The notes beneath the pieces were generated by a model that did not search any database, had not been told where the DNA came from, and saw nothing but the letters and a program-made list of their open reading frames with translations. 64,000 bases of DNA from a bacterium. Its GTDB lineage: Bacteria > Bacteroidota > Bacteroidia > Bacteroidales > Muribaculaceae. The stretch covers positions 1-64,000 of the forward strand of contig SFTJ01000009.1 in NCBI GenBank assembly GCA_004563195.1, read 5' to 3'. The translations under genes were made by a program, and so were the position numbers. Shown here in pieces: positions 33,583-42,410 of this stretch. The stretch's first letter is position 1; each line of letters begins with the position of its first letter.

Positions 33583-35718
33583 TTATTCTTCGTTAAGAAG
33601 GATTTCCATCATGTTGATAGCCGACTTCATCACTGAAGTACCAGGGCCATAGATTGCAGCCACACCAGCCTTGTAGAGGAAGTCGTAGTCTTGTACAGGA
33701 ATTACACCACCAGCAGTTACCATGATGTCTTCACGACCAAGTTTCTTCAATTCTGCAATTACAGCAGGAATCAAAGTCTTGTGACCAGCAGCAAGTGAAG
33801 AAACACCGAGGATGTTAACGTCGTTTTCAACTGCTTGCTTAGCTGATTCTTCTGGAGTTTGGAACAAAGGTCCCATATCCACATCGTAACCACAGTCGGC
33901 ATAACCAGTAGCACAAACCTTTGCACCACGGTCGTGACCGTCTTGACCCATTTTAGCAATCATAATACGTGGTTGACGACCATATTTCTGTGCAAACTTA
34001 GTAGTAAGTTCGCGAGCCTTTTCGAGGTCAGAGTTGTTGTTTGCTTCTGTAGAGTACACGCCTGAAATCACATTAACTTTTGCTTTATAACGGCCTACGA
34101 TTTTTTCGCAAGCATCAGAAATTTCACCGAGTGAAGCACGGTCCTTAGCAGCTTGTACAGCGAGAGCAAGGAGGTTGCCTTCACCAGTCTTTACGCAGTT
34201 AGTAAGAGCGTCGAGGTCGGCCTTAACCTTGTCGTTGTCACGCTCTTTGTAGAGCTTTTGAAGACCAGCAACTTGTTCGTTGCGCACTTCTGTGTTGTCG
34301 ATTTCAAGAATATCGATTGGTGCTTCTTTTTCAAGTACGTATTTGTTAACGCCGATAATGGTTTGACGACCAGAGTCGATACGAGCTTGAGTACGAGCAG
34401 CTGCTTCTTCAATACGCATTTTTGGCACACCGGTTTCAATAGCCTTTGCCATACCACCGAGCTTTTCAATTTCTTCGATGTGTGCCCATGCCTTGTGCAC
34501 GAGTTCATCGGTGAGCTTTTCTACATAGTAAGAACCAGCCCATGGGTCGATGGCCTTGGTGATGAATGTTTCTTGTTGGATAAAGATCTGGGTGTTACGA
34601 GCAATACGAGCAGAGAAGTCGGTTGGAAGTGCGATAGCCTCATCAAGTGCGTTGGTGTGGAGTGATTGAGTGTGGCCTTGAGCAGCAGCCATAGCTTCAA
34701 TACAAGTACGACCTACGTTGTTGAATGGGTCTTGTGCAGTAAGTGACCAACCTGAAGTCTGGCTGTGTGTACGGAGCGACATTGATTTTGGGTTTTGAGC
34801 ACCGAAGCTCTTTACAATCTTTGCCCAAAGCAGACGACCAGCACGCATCTTAGCTACTTCAGTGAAGAAGTTCATTGAGATACCCCAGAAGAATGACAAA
34901 CGTGGAGCGAAAGCGTCAACAGAAAGACCTGCGTTCACACCTGTGCGGATGTAGTCCATACCGTCGGCAAGAGTGTAAGCGAGCTCAATATCAGCGGTTG
35001 CACCAGCTTCTTGGATGTGGTAACCAGAGATAGAGATACTGTTGAACTTAGGCATATTTTGTGAGGTGTACTCGAAAATGCTTGCGATGATGTCCATAGA
35101 GAATTTTGGAGGATAGATATAGGTGTTACGCACCATGAATTCCTTCAAAATATCGTTTTGGATAGTACCTGCCATTTCTTCGAGTTTAGCGCCTTGTTCC
35201 AAACCTGCTACGATGTAGAATGCGAGAATTGGAAGCACTGCACCGTTCATGGTCATAGACACTGACATCTTGTTCAATGGAATACCATCGAAAAGCACCT
35301 TCATGTCTTCAACTGAGCAGATAGACACACCAGCCTTACCCACATCACCAACCACGCGTTGGTTGTCGGCGTTGTAACCGCGGTGGGTTGGAAGGTCGAA
35401 TGCTACTGACAGACCTTTCTGACCAGAAGCCAAGTTACGGCGGTAGAATGCGTTAGATTCAGCTGCGGTAGAGAAACCAGCGTACTGACGTACAGTCCAA
35501 GGGCGGAATGGGTACATCAAGCTGTAAGGGCCACCAAGGAATGGAGGAATACCAGCAACGAAATCAAGGTGTTCCAGACCTTCAAGGTCTTGGCGAGTAT
35601 ATACTGGCTTAATATCGAGCAACTCGGCGTTTTTCCAAGGCTCAGCCAGTTTGAGAGGCTTGTGTTCTACATTGAAAGCCTCATTTGCGATATCTATATT
35701 TTTAAAATTTGGTCTCAT
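33583..35718 (-). CDS. mutB: Methylmalonyl-CoA mutase, large (catalytic) subunit
   Basis: The 711-residue adenosylcobalamin-dependent subunit interconverts succinyl-CoA and methylmalonyl-CoA, in Bacteroidota a step of the succinate-propionate route. The N-terminal TIM-barrel domain carries RPWTVRQYAGFSTAAESNAF and SLHTNALDEAIALPTDFSAR, which line the CoA and substrate channel. The C-terminal flavodoxin-like domain has the cobalamin motif DxHxxG in GQDGHDRGAKV at about residues 590-600. All key residues I can check are present. It is eight bases downstream of mutA. Confidence 0.97.
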   Translation of the reverse strand: MRPNFKNIDIANEAFNVEHKPLKLAEPWKNAELLDIKPVYTRQDLEGLEHLDFVAGIPPFLGGPYSLMYPFRPWTVRQYAGFSTAAESNAFYRRNLASGQKGLSVAFDLPTHRGYNADNQRVVGDVGKAGVSICSVEDMKVLFDGIPLNKMSVSMTMNGAVLPILAFYIVAGLEQGAKLEEMAGTIQNDILKEFMVRNTYIYPPKFSMDIIASIFEYTSQNMPKFNSISISGYHIQEAGATADIELAYTLADGMDYIRTGVNAGLSVDAFAPRLSFFWGISMNFFTEVAKMRAGRLLWAKIVKSFGAQNPKSMSLRTHSQTSGWSLTAQDPFNNVGRTCIEAMAAAQGHTQSLHTNALDEAIALPTDFSARIARNTQIFIQQETFITKAIDPWAGSYYVEKLTDELVHKAWAHIEEIEKLGGMAKAIETGVPKMRIEEAAARTQARIDSGRQTIIGVNKYVLEKEAPIDILEIDNTEVRNEQVAGLQKLYKERDNDKVKADLDALTNCVKTGEGNLLALAVQAAKDRASLGEISDACEKIVGRYKAKVNVISGVYSTEANNNSDLEKARELTTKFAQKYGRQPRIMIAKMGQDGHDRGAKVCATGYADCGYDVDMGPLFQTPEESAKQAVENDVNILGVSSLAAGHKTLIPAVIAELKKLGREDIMVTAGGVIPVQDYDFLYKAGVAAIYGPGTSVMKSAINMMEILLNEE

Positions 35719-35726
35719 TGTCGTGA

Positions 35727-37559
35727 TTATTTTAAAAGTTTAGCATTGAAAGCCTTCAATGTTGAAAGAACATTGGTGCGAACGTTAATAAAGTTGGTTA
35801 CACCCATAGCCTTAAATTCGTCGGTTTCAGGACCAGCGAGAACGAATTCTGCGCGGCCATCGAGAGCCTTGAGAGCGCCAGGGATTAATTCAGGATACTC
35901 AGCGTCGCTTGAGCAGAGAACTACAACATCAGCCTTAGCAGCCATAGCAGCTTCTACGCCTTCTTCTACGGTCTTGAAGCCGTTGTTGTCGATCAACTTG
36001 TAACCAGCGCAGCCGAAGAAGTTGTCGCTGAATTGAGCGCGAGCCAGACGCATTGCCAAGTTACCGATAGTGAGCATGAACACAACTGGAGTGTTGGCTG
36101 CTTCTTCGGTAGATTGACGGAGGTCTTCGAATTGGCTTGCCAAACGCTTACTGTTAAGTACAGGAGCACCTTCTTCAGGAGCGCAGCTGCAACCGCAGCA
36201 GCAAGTGAGAGCCTTCTTGCCATCAGATACTTCGGTGAAGTTAGGGAATTGGTTGGTACCGAGAAGCTGTTCACGACGTTTAGCCACCTTGTCGAAACGT
36301 GCGTTAGCAGATTCGTTGATAGCGTTTGTCACATCATAGCTTTCAACAGCGGCCTTGAATCCACCCTTATCTTCGGTTTCGAGGAACAACTTCCAAGCCA
36401 CTTGTGCGAGCGACATGGTGAGTTCTTCGATATAGTATGAACCACCAGCAGGGTCAACCACCTTGTCGAGGTGACTTTCTTCCTTGAGGAGGAGTTGCTG
36501 GTTGCGTGCGATACGTTCGCTAAATTCGTCAGACTTCTTGTAAGGAGCGTCGAATGGAGTGACGGTGATTTCGTCAACTGATGCGAGAGCTGCCGACATA
36601 GCCTGAGTTTGTGAACGGAGCATGTTTACGTATGAGTCAAACAAAGTTTGGCTGTAACGTGAAGTGGTTGCGTTCACCACCATCTTGCAAGCGCAGTCGC
36701 AAGCAGGGTTGTATTGCTTCACGATTTGAGCCCAAAGCATACGTGCTGCACGGAATTTTGCCAATTCCATGAAATATACTGTTGAAACGCCCATGTTGAA
36801 CTTGATGCGGTTTGCCACTTCGTCGGCGGTGAAACCTGCTTCGGTCAACTGTGCCATCCATTCGTTACCCCAAGAGAGCGCGTAACCGAGTTCTTGGTAA
36901 ATGTATGCACCAGCGTTGCAAAGCATTTCGCTATCTACAGAGAGAACACGAAGTCCCTTAACTGGTGCCACAACCTTGAGAAGTTCAGCAGCTACCTGAG
37001 TCATGTCGTCAGAGAGCTTCTTGCCTTTCTTGAATGCAGCCTTGTAAGGGTTGAAGTCGATAGAACCAACAAACTTGTCGGCAGTACCCTTCTTTTCGAG
37101 GTATGCTACGAGAGCCTTAGCAAATTCTACAACGTGCTTAGGGCAAACGATGAAGTTTACTTGGGCGTATTCGGTGTAAACACCTTCAAGAAGTGTGTCG
37201 AGATCGAGATTTTCACCCATTTTGAAACCTAAAGAGGTAATACCCTTGTTGAGAACGTCGAGTGCCTTAGCATTTGCTTCTTTCACGTCGGTAGCATCGA
37301 TGTTTTGGCGGGTTTGCCAATCGTTGTTAGTGCGTGTACCACGAACATAAGGATACTCACTTGGGAGTGAATCAATTGTTTTGAAGTCCTTGATGTCCAC
37401 TCCACGGTAAAGTGGCTGAACATTGAAACCTTCATTAGTTCGCCAAATCATTTTCTTATCGAAGTCAGCACCTTTCAGGTCAACTTCGGCCTTTGCTCTC
37501 CATTCTTCAGGAGACACAGGAGAAAACATGTCGAACAATTTTTCTCTTTTTTCTGCCAT
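35727..37559 (-). CDS. mutA: Methylmalonyl-CoA mutase, small subunit
   Basis: A 610-residue non-catalytic partner of MutB. It aligns in outline with MutB (for example ERIARNQQLLLKEESHLD and DPAGGSYYIEEL) but lacks the DxHxxG cobalamin motif in its C-terminal flavodoxin-like domain, as expected for the small subunit. Two cysteine-rich patches stand out: CDCAC at residues 287-291 and CCCGCSC at 453-459, the latter in the linker before the C-terminal domain. Their role is unknown. Gene order mutA then mutB and the 8-base gap are typical. No cobalamin riboswitch is recognisable upstream. Confidence 0.94.
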   Translation of the reverse strand: MAEKREKLFDMFSPVSPEEWRAKAEVDLKGADFDKKMIWRTNEGFNVQPLYRGVDIKDFKTIDSLPSEYPYVRGTRTNNDWQTRQNIDATDVKEANAKALDVLNKGITSLGFKMGENLDLDTLLEGVYTEYAQVNFIVCPKHVVEFAKALVAYLEKKGTADKFVGSIDFNPYKAAFKKGKKLSDDMTQVAAELLKVVAPVKGLRVLSVDSEMLCNAGAYIYQELGYALSWGNEWMAQLTEAGFTADEVANRIKFNMGVSTVYFMELAKFRAARMLWAQIVKQYNPACDCACKMVVNATTSRYSQTLFDSYVNMLRSQTQAMSAALASVDEITVTPFDAPYKKSDEFSERIARNQQLLLKEESHLDKVVDPAGGSYYIEELTMSLAQVAWKLFLETEDKGGFKAAVESYDVTNAINESANARFDKVAKRREQLLGTNQFPNFTEVSDGKKALTCCCGCSCAPEEGAPVLNSKRLASQFEDLRQSTEEAANTPVVFMLTIGNLAMRLARAQFSDNFFGCAGYKLIDNNGFKTVEEGVEAAMAAKADVVVLCSSDAEYPELIPGALKALDGRAEFVLAGPETDEFKAMGVTNFINVRTNVLSTLKAFNAKLLK

Positions 37560-37634
37560 AGCTTTAAAAATAAATTATATAGTAACTTAATAGTTGTTTT
37601 ACTTCATCAGAAGATTATCGTCTTTAAAAACATA

Positions 37635-37642
37635 CAAAGTTA
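37635..37642 (-). promoter_or_regulatory. -7 box of mutA-mutB
   Basis: TAACTTTG on the - strand, about 75 bases before the mutA start. No matching upstream element was found. Confidence 0.45.
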
Positions 37643-37748
37643 TAAAGAATTATTGAATTAATTCCATAATAAGCGATGTTTTTATAGTATAAATTCCGTT
37701 AATTGTGGTAATTGTGGGAGGGGTAAACCAATAAATAAGGTGTAAAGA

Positions 37749-37781
37749 AAGCAGCACCGCGATTTTTTCGCAGTGCTGCTT
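37749..37781 (-). terminator. Terminator of pgk
   Basis: A 14-bp stem with one G-U pair (37768-37781 with 37749-37762) and a 5-nt loop lies 23 bases after the pgk stop. Confidence 0.75.
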
Positions 37782-37804
37782 CATAATTATATTTTGTGAA
37801 CTAA

Positions 37805-39058
37805 TTATTCACCTTTGATAGCTGCCACACCTGGAAGAACTTTGCCTTCGATAGCTTCGAGAAGAGCACCACCACCAGTTGATACGTAAGAAACTTGGTC
37901 GGCATAACCAAACTTGTTGACGCAAGCCACTGAGTCGCCACCACCTACGAGTGAGAAAGCACCATTCTTGGTTGCTTCTACTATTGCGTCGGCGATTGCC
38001 TTTGAACCAACAGCGAAGTTGTCGAATTCAAACACGCCAGCAGGACCATTCCAAAGGATAGTCTTTGCGTTCTTGATTGCGTCAGCAAACTTAATGCGGC
38101 TCTTAGGACCGATGTCAAGACCTTCCCAACCAGCAGGAATTTCCTTAGCTGAGCAAACTTGAGTGTTAGCGTCGTTGCTGAAACTGTCAGCGCAAACGCA
38201 ATCTTCAGCAAGCACGAGGTTCACGCCTTTAGCCTTAGCCTTGTCGATGATGTCGAGAGCGAGTTGCAACTTGTCGTTTTCGCAGATTGAATCACCTACG
38301 GTGCCACCGAGAGCCTTCATGAAAGTGTAAGTCATACCACCGCAAAGAATGAGGTTGTCAACTTTTTCCATCAAGTTTTCGATAATACCAATCTTGGTTG
38401 ATACCTTAGAACCACCCATGATAGCGGTGAATGGACGCTTAATGTTGTTGAGAATGTTGTCAACAGCGTTGAGTTCCTTTTCCATCAAGAAACCTACCAT
38501 CTTGTTGTCGGCATCGAAGTAGTCAGCGATAACAGCGGTAGAAGCGTGCTTGCGGTGAGCGGTACCGAATGCGTCGTTTACATATACGTCGGCATAGCTT
38601 GCGAGGTTCTTTGCAAATTCTTTTTGCTTAGCCTTCATTTCCTTCTTTGCATCGTCGTAAGCAGGATCTGCTTTGTCGATTCCTACAGGCTTGCCTTCTT
38701 CTTCTGGGTAGAAACGAAGGTTTTCGAGAAGCAGGGCTTCGCCTGGCTTGAGAGCTGCAGCGGCTTCAGAAGCCTTAGCGCAGTCGGGAGCGAAAGCAAC
38801 CTTTACACCGAGAGCGGCAGAAACTGCATCTACGATTTGACCGAGAGAAAGTTCTGGTTTCACTTTGCCCTTTGGCTTGCCCATGTGCGACATGAGGATA
38901 AGGCTACCGCCGTCAGCCAAAATTTTCTTGAGAGTAGGGAGGGCACCGCGGATACGGGTGTCGTCGGTGATTTCGCCTTTTTCATTCAAAGGCACATTGA
39001 AGTCAACACGAACAATCGCTTTTTTGCCAGCGAAATTGTAATCATTAATGTTTGCCAT
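37805..39058 (-). CDS. pgk: Phosphoglycerate kinase
   Basis: A 417-residue glycolytic kinase that transfers phosphate from 1,3-bisphosphoglycerate to ADP. The N-terminal substrate domain has VRVDFNVPLNEKGEITDDTR and LMSHMGKPKG; the C-terminal nucleotide domain has ILWNGPAGVFEFDNF and VGGGDSVACVNKFG. Length is normal. It is a single-gene unit with a -7 box at 39132-39139 and a leader of about 68 nt. Confidence 0.98.
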   Translation of the reverse strand: MANINDYNFAGKKAIVRVDFNVPLNEKGEITDDTRIRGALPTLKKILADGGSLILMSHMGKPKGKVKPELSLGQIVDAVSAALGVKVAFAPDCAKASEAAAALKPGEALLLENLRFYPEEEGKPVGIDKADPAYDDAKKEMKAKQKEFAKNLASYADVYVNDAFGTAHRKHASTAVIADYFDADNKMVGFLMEKELNAVDNILNNIKRPFTAIMGGSKVSTKIGIIENLMEKVDNLILCGGMTYTFMKALGGTVGDSICENDKLQLALDIIDKAKAKGVNLVLAEDCVCADSFSNDANTQVCSAKEIPAGWEGLDIGPKSRIKFADAIKNAKTILWNGPAGVFEFDNFAVGSKAIADAIVEATKNGAFSLVGGGDSVACVNKFGYADQVSYVSTGGGALLEAIEGKVLPGVAAIKGE

Positions 39059-39131
39059 TTTTTTACTATTGTATGTTTAAAATTAATAAGTTTGCTTTTT
39101 GGTTATCAACTCTGCTGTGTGATATTTGTTG

Positions 39132-39139
39132 CAAAATTA
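39132..39139 (-). promoter_or_regulatory. -7 box of pgk
   Basis: TAATTTTG on the - strand, 73 bases before the pgk start. Confidence 0.5.
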
Positions 39140-39195
39140 TAAAAAAGTTGGGTAATAAGATATTAATTACTGAAAAAAATCTTTAATGTTGTAGG

Positions 39196-40011
39196 TTAAA
39201 GAATACTTTCAAGTAATTCCGACATTTGAGATTGAAGCTCTTGGGCTTTCTGCGCCGCTACTTGAGCGTAATCATCGTCATGTGAAGCGTGGATAATGCC
39301 GCGTGATGAATTCACCAGCAATCCACATTGCTTGTTCATTCCGTATTTTGCCACATTCTCAAGGCTGCCACCTTGTGCGCCTACGCCTGGCACGAGCAAG
39401 AAGTTGTTGGGAGCAATCTCGCGAATCTGTGTAAACATTTCAGCCTGTGTGGCACCGCACACATACATCATGTTGTCGGCATTTCCCCACTTTTGTGTGG
39501 TGGCAAGCACACGCTTAAACAAAGGAGTGCCTTCCTCGTCTTTGATGTGCTGGAAGTCTAATGAACCTTTGTTGGAAGTAAGCGCCAAAACCACTACCCA
39601 TTTGCCTTCATAGGAGAGGAATGGGGTGACGCTGTCTTCGCCCATGTAAGGAGCCACTGTGAGTGCGTCCACATTCATCGTTTCGAAGAAACTTTTAGCA
39701 TACATCTTGCTGGTGTTGCCAATATCGCCACGTTTGGCATCGGCGATAATCATGATTTCGGGATAGTGTTCACGAATGTACTTTACGGTGTCTTCAAATG
39801 CTTGCAGACCTTTCACGCCTTGCACTTCGTAGAATGCCAAATTTGGCTTGAAGGCTACGGCATACTGGGCTGTGGCATCGATAATCGCTTTGTTGAAAGC
39901 GAACAAATCGCCGTTCAGCGACTTTGGCATTTTATCCAAGTCGGGGTCCAAACCTACGCACAGAAAACTGCGTTTGTTTTTAATTTGGTTAAATAGTTCT
40001 TGTCTGTTCAT
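39196..40011 (-). CDS. pyrF: Orotidine 5'-phosphate decarboxylase (type 2)
   Basis: PyrF converts OMP to UMP, the last step of pyrimidine synthesis. The 271-residue length and the motif MIIADAKRGDIGNTSKMYA, with the catalytic Asp/Lys set, place it in the type 2 group. FLCVGLDPDLDKMP at the N-terminus and LLVPGVGAQGG near the phosphate site also fit. It follows prfA at three bases and shares its operon. carAB for the first pathway step lie just upstream on the other strand. Confidence 0.95.
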   Translation of the reverse strand: MNRQELFNQIKNKRSFLCVGLDPDLDKMPKSLNGDLFAFNKAIIDATAQYAVAFKPNLAFYEVQGVKGLQAFEDTVKYIREHYPEIMIIADAKRGDIGNTSKMYAKSFFETMNVDALTVAPYMGEDSVTPFLSYEGKWVVVLALTSNKGSLDFQHIKDEEGTPLFKRVLATTQKWGNADNMMYVCGATQAEMFTQIREIAPNNFLLVPGVGAQGGSLENVAKYGMNKQCGLLVNSSRGIIHASHDDDYAQVAAQKAQELQSQMSELLESIL

Positions 40012-40014
40012 ATC

Positions 40015-41124
40015 TTATAATTCGGCTTCTTTAAGTTTTTCTGCGTTTTCAGCCACAATCAGATGGTCGATACAGTCTTGAATATCGCCGTCCATGAAAG
40101 CTGGGAGATTATATATTGTGTAACCGATACGGTGGTCTGTGATACGTCCTTGTGGATAATTATATGTGCGGATTTTCGCAGAGCGGTCGCCTGTTGAAAC
40201 GAGGGTTTTTCGGCGGCTTGCTATGTCGTCCATATATTTTTTATGTTCGTTGTCGTAGATGAATGTACGCAAGCGTGCAAGCGCGCGTTCCTTATTCTTA
40301 GGTTGGTCGCGCGTTTCGGTACACTCAATCAGAATTTCCTGTTGCTCATTGGTGTTGGGGTTGGTCCACATATAGCGCAGACGCACACCTGAGTTCACCT
40401 TGTTCACATTCTGACCACCTGCACCACCGCTTCGGAAAGTGTCCCATTTGATTTCGCCCTCGTTGATTTGCACATCGAAAGGCTCAGCCTCAGGCAATAC
40501 AGCTACTGATGCCGCACTGGTGTGAACACGTCCTTGAGTTTCGGTAGCAGGCACACGTTGTACACGGTGCACGCCCGATTCGTATTTCAAGGTGCCGTAC
40601 ACATTATCGCCCTTAATACTCATCACTATTTCCTTGAAGCCACCTGCTGCGCCTTCGCTGCTGCTCGACACTTGCACCGACCAGCCTTTCTGTTCGCAGT
40701 AGCGGGTGTACATGCGTGCCAAATCGCCAGCGAAAATGGCGGCTTCATCGCCACCGGTTCCGCCACGAAGTTCGAGCACCACATTTTTAGAGTCTTCTGG
40801 GTCTTCTGGAATTAAAAGCAACTTGATTTCCTCTTCCATTTTCGGAATTTGAGGCTCGTTTGCATCAAGTTCTTCTTTTGCCATTTCACGAATGTCGGGA
40901 TCCGATTCGTTTGCTATTAAAAACTTAGCATCTTCGATATCCGCCAATAATTTCTTGTACTTATTAGCGGCATTCAAAAGGTCTTCGAGATGCTTGTATT
41001 CCTTAGTTAATTTCACATAGCGTCTCTGGTCGGCAATCACTGAAGGGTCGGTGATAAGGGTTCCTATTTCTTCATAGCGAGCGTCAAGCCCTTCGAGACG
41101 GTGGAGTAATGTAGAATCTGACAT
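40015..41124 (-). CDS. prfA: Peptide chain release factor 1
   Basis: RF1 releases the peptide at UAA and UAG. The 369-residue protein carries the codon-reading tripeptide PAT in HRVQRVPATETQGRVHTS and the catalytic GGQ in GGAGGQNVNKVNSGV (about residue 235). The PAT tripeptide separates it from RF2. It is the first gene of an operon with pyrF and is divergent from carA. Confidence 0.97.
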   Translation of the reverse strand: MSDSTLLHRLEGLDARYEEIGTLITDPSVIADQRRYVKLTKEYKHLEDLLNAANKYKKLLADIEDAKFLIANESDPDIREMAKEELDANEPQIPKMEEEIKLLLIPEDPEDSKNVVLELRGGTGGDEAAIFAGDLARMYTRYCEQKGWSVQVSSSSEGAAGGFKEIVMSIKGDNVYGTLKYESGVHRVQRVPATETQGRVHTSAASVAVLPEAEPFDVQINEGEIKWDTFRSGGAGGQNVNKVNSGVRLRYMWTNPNTNEQQEILIECTETRDQPKNKERALARLRTFIYDNEHKKYMDDIASRRKTLVSTGDRSAKIRTYNYPQGRITDHRIGYTIYNLPAFMDGDIQDCIDHLIVAENAEKLKEAEL

Positions 41125-41151
41125 GTATAATTATATCATCAAAATTTTTTA

Positions 41152-41159
41152 CAAAGTTA
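41152..41159 (-). promoter_or_regulatory. -7 box of prfA-pyrF
   Basis: TAACTTTG on the - strand, 27 bases before the prfA start. Confidence 0.5.
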
Positions 41160-41231
41160 CGAAAAGATTATAAATTAATGAGTATCACTTTTGCTCTAAA
41201 GAAAAAAGTTTGCAGAAAATATGTCATTTTA

Positions 41232-41262
41232 TTGCGCAAATCTTACGTTTTGAGTAATTTTG
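41232..41262 (+). promoter_or_regulatory. Promoter of carA-carB
   Basis: TTG at 41232-41234 is followed after 20 bases by TAATTTTG (41255-41262). Transcription would start near 41268, giving a leader of about 50 nt. Confidence 0.65.
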
Positions 41263-41265
41263 TGT

Positions 41266-41315
41266 GGTTTTCTGGCTTTTTTATGAAAACCGTCAATAAA
41301 TATAAACCATATTAA
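41266..41315 (+). promoter_or_regulatory. carA leader: 5' hairpin and 10-codon open frame
   Basis: The leader begins with a 7-bp perfect stem (41266-41272 with 41285-41291). An ATG at 41283 opens a 10-codon frame, MKTVNKYKPY, which stops with TAA at 41313-41315, four bases before the carA ATG. It could be a leader peptide or re-initiation device; a chance frame is also possible. Confidence 0.3.
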
Positions 41316-41319
41316 ATTG

Positions 41320-42399
41320 ATGACAACACTAAAAAAGGCCTCTCTTATCCTTGAGGATGGCACCAAATTTGAAGGATTTTCGTTTGGAGCTACTAAATCT
41401 TGCTCTGGCGAAGTAGTGTTTAACACTGGTATGACAGGCTACCCCGAAAGCCTTACCGACCCGTCTTATTTAGGTCAGATTCTTGTTTCCACATTCCCCC
41501 TTATTGGTAATTACGGCGTACCTTCTCGTCAAGAAGAGTTTGATGGTATGAGTGCATATCTCGAAAGTGAGAAAATTCACCCGCAAGCCATTGTCTGCCA
41601 AGATTACTCCACTGAGTATAGTCACTGGCAATCAGTTTCCAGTCTGAGTGATTGGCTGATTGAAGAAAATGTGGTTGGCATTTGTGGTATCGACACAAGA
41701 GCGTTGACTAAAATTTTGAGGGATAAAGGTTCGATGTTGGGGAAGATCATTGTAGATGGCTGCTCCAACATTGATTTTTATGACCCTAACACAGAGAATC
41801 TGGTTGGGAAGGCAAGTTGCAAAGAGGTGATTGAATACGGCATTGGCAACACTAAAAATGTGGTGCTTGTGGATTGCGGTGTGAAAAACAATATTATCCG
41901 CTGCTTGCTCCGCCGTGGTGCGCATGTGATGAGAGTTCCGTGGGATTACGATTTCACCACAATTGATTACGATGGACTGTTCATTTCCAACGGACCTGGT
42001 AATCCTGATTTTGCAGAAGTCACCGTTGCAAACATTAAAAAAGCATTTGAGATAGGAAAACCTATATGTGGTATTTGCATGGGCAACCAATTATTGTCGA
42101 AAGCGGCAGGTGCTAAGGTCTATAAGCTGAAATATGGCCACCGTGGTCAAAACCAACCAGTGCGAGAAGTGGGCACCAATCATTGCTTCGTGTCGTCGCA
42201 AAATCATGGTTTCGCAGTTGATACCACTTCGCTCAGCGCAGATTGGGAACCATATTTCGTGAACATGAACGATGGTACTAACGAAGGCATTAAGCACAAG
42301 ACCAAGCCATTCTTCTCCACCCAGTTCCACCCCGAAGCATGTGGTGGTCCTACCGACACGGAATTTGTATTCGACATTTTTATGGATTTATTAAAATAA
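41320..42399 (+). CDS. carA: Carbamoyl-phosphate synthase, small (glutaminase) subunit
   Basis: CarA releases ammonia from glutamine for CarB. The N-terminal domain has FNTGMTGYPESLTDPSYLGQ; the class I amidotransferase domain carries the nucleophile cysteine in CGICMGNQLLSKA and the histidine and glutamate in TQFHPEACGG. The protein has 359 residues from the ATG at 41320; a TTG one codon upstream is not needed. carB follows after 11 bases. The supply serves both pyrimidines (with pyrF nearby) and arginine. Confidence 0.97.
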   Translation: MTTLKKASLILEDGTKFEGFSFGATKSCSGEVVFNTGMTGYPESLTDPSYLGQILVSTFPLIGNYGVPSRQEEFDGMSAYLESEKIHPQAIVCQDYSTEYSHWQSVSSLSDWLIEENVVGICGIDTRALTKILRDKGSMLGKIIVDGCSNIDFYDPNTENLVGKASCKEVIEYGIGNTKNVVLVDCGVKNNIIRCLLRRGAHVMRVPWDYDFTTIDYDGLFISNGPGNPDFAEVTVANIKKAFEIGKPICGICMGNQLLSKAAGAKVYKLKYGHRGQNQPVREVGTNHCFVSSQNHGFAVDTTSLSADWEPYFVNMNDGTNEGIKHKTKPFFSTQFHPEACGGPTDTEFVFDIFMDLLK

Positions 42400-42410
42400 G
42401 GACTTGAGTT

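Noticed and set aside
37560..37804. Cobalamin riboswitch upstream of mutA
   Set aside because: No B12-box-like sequence or multi-stem fold is recognisable; the region holds only a -7 box and the pgk terminator.
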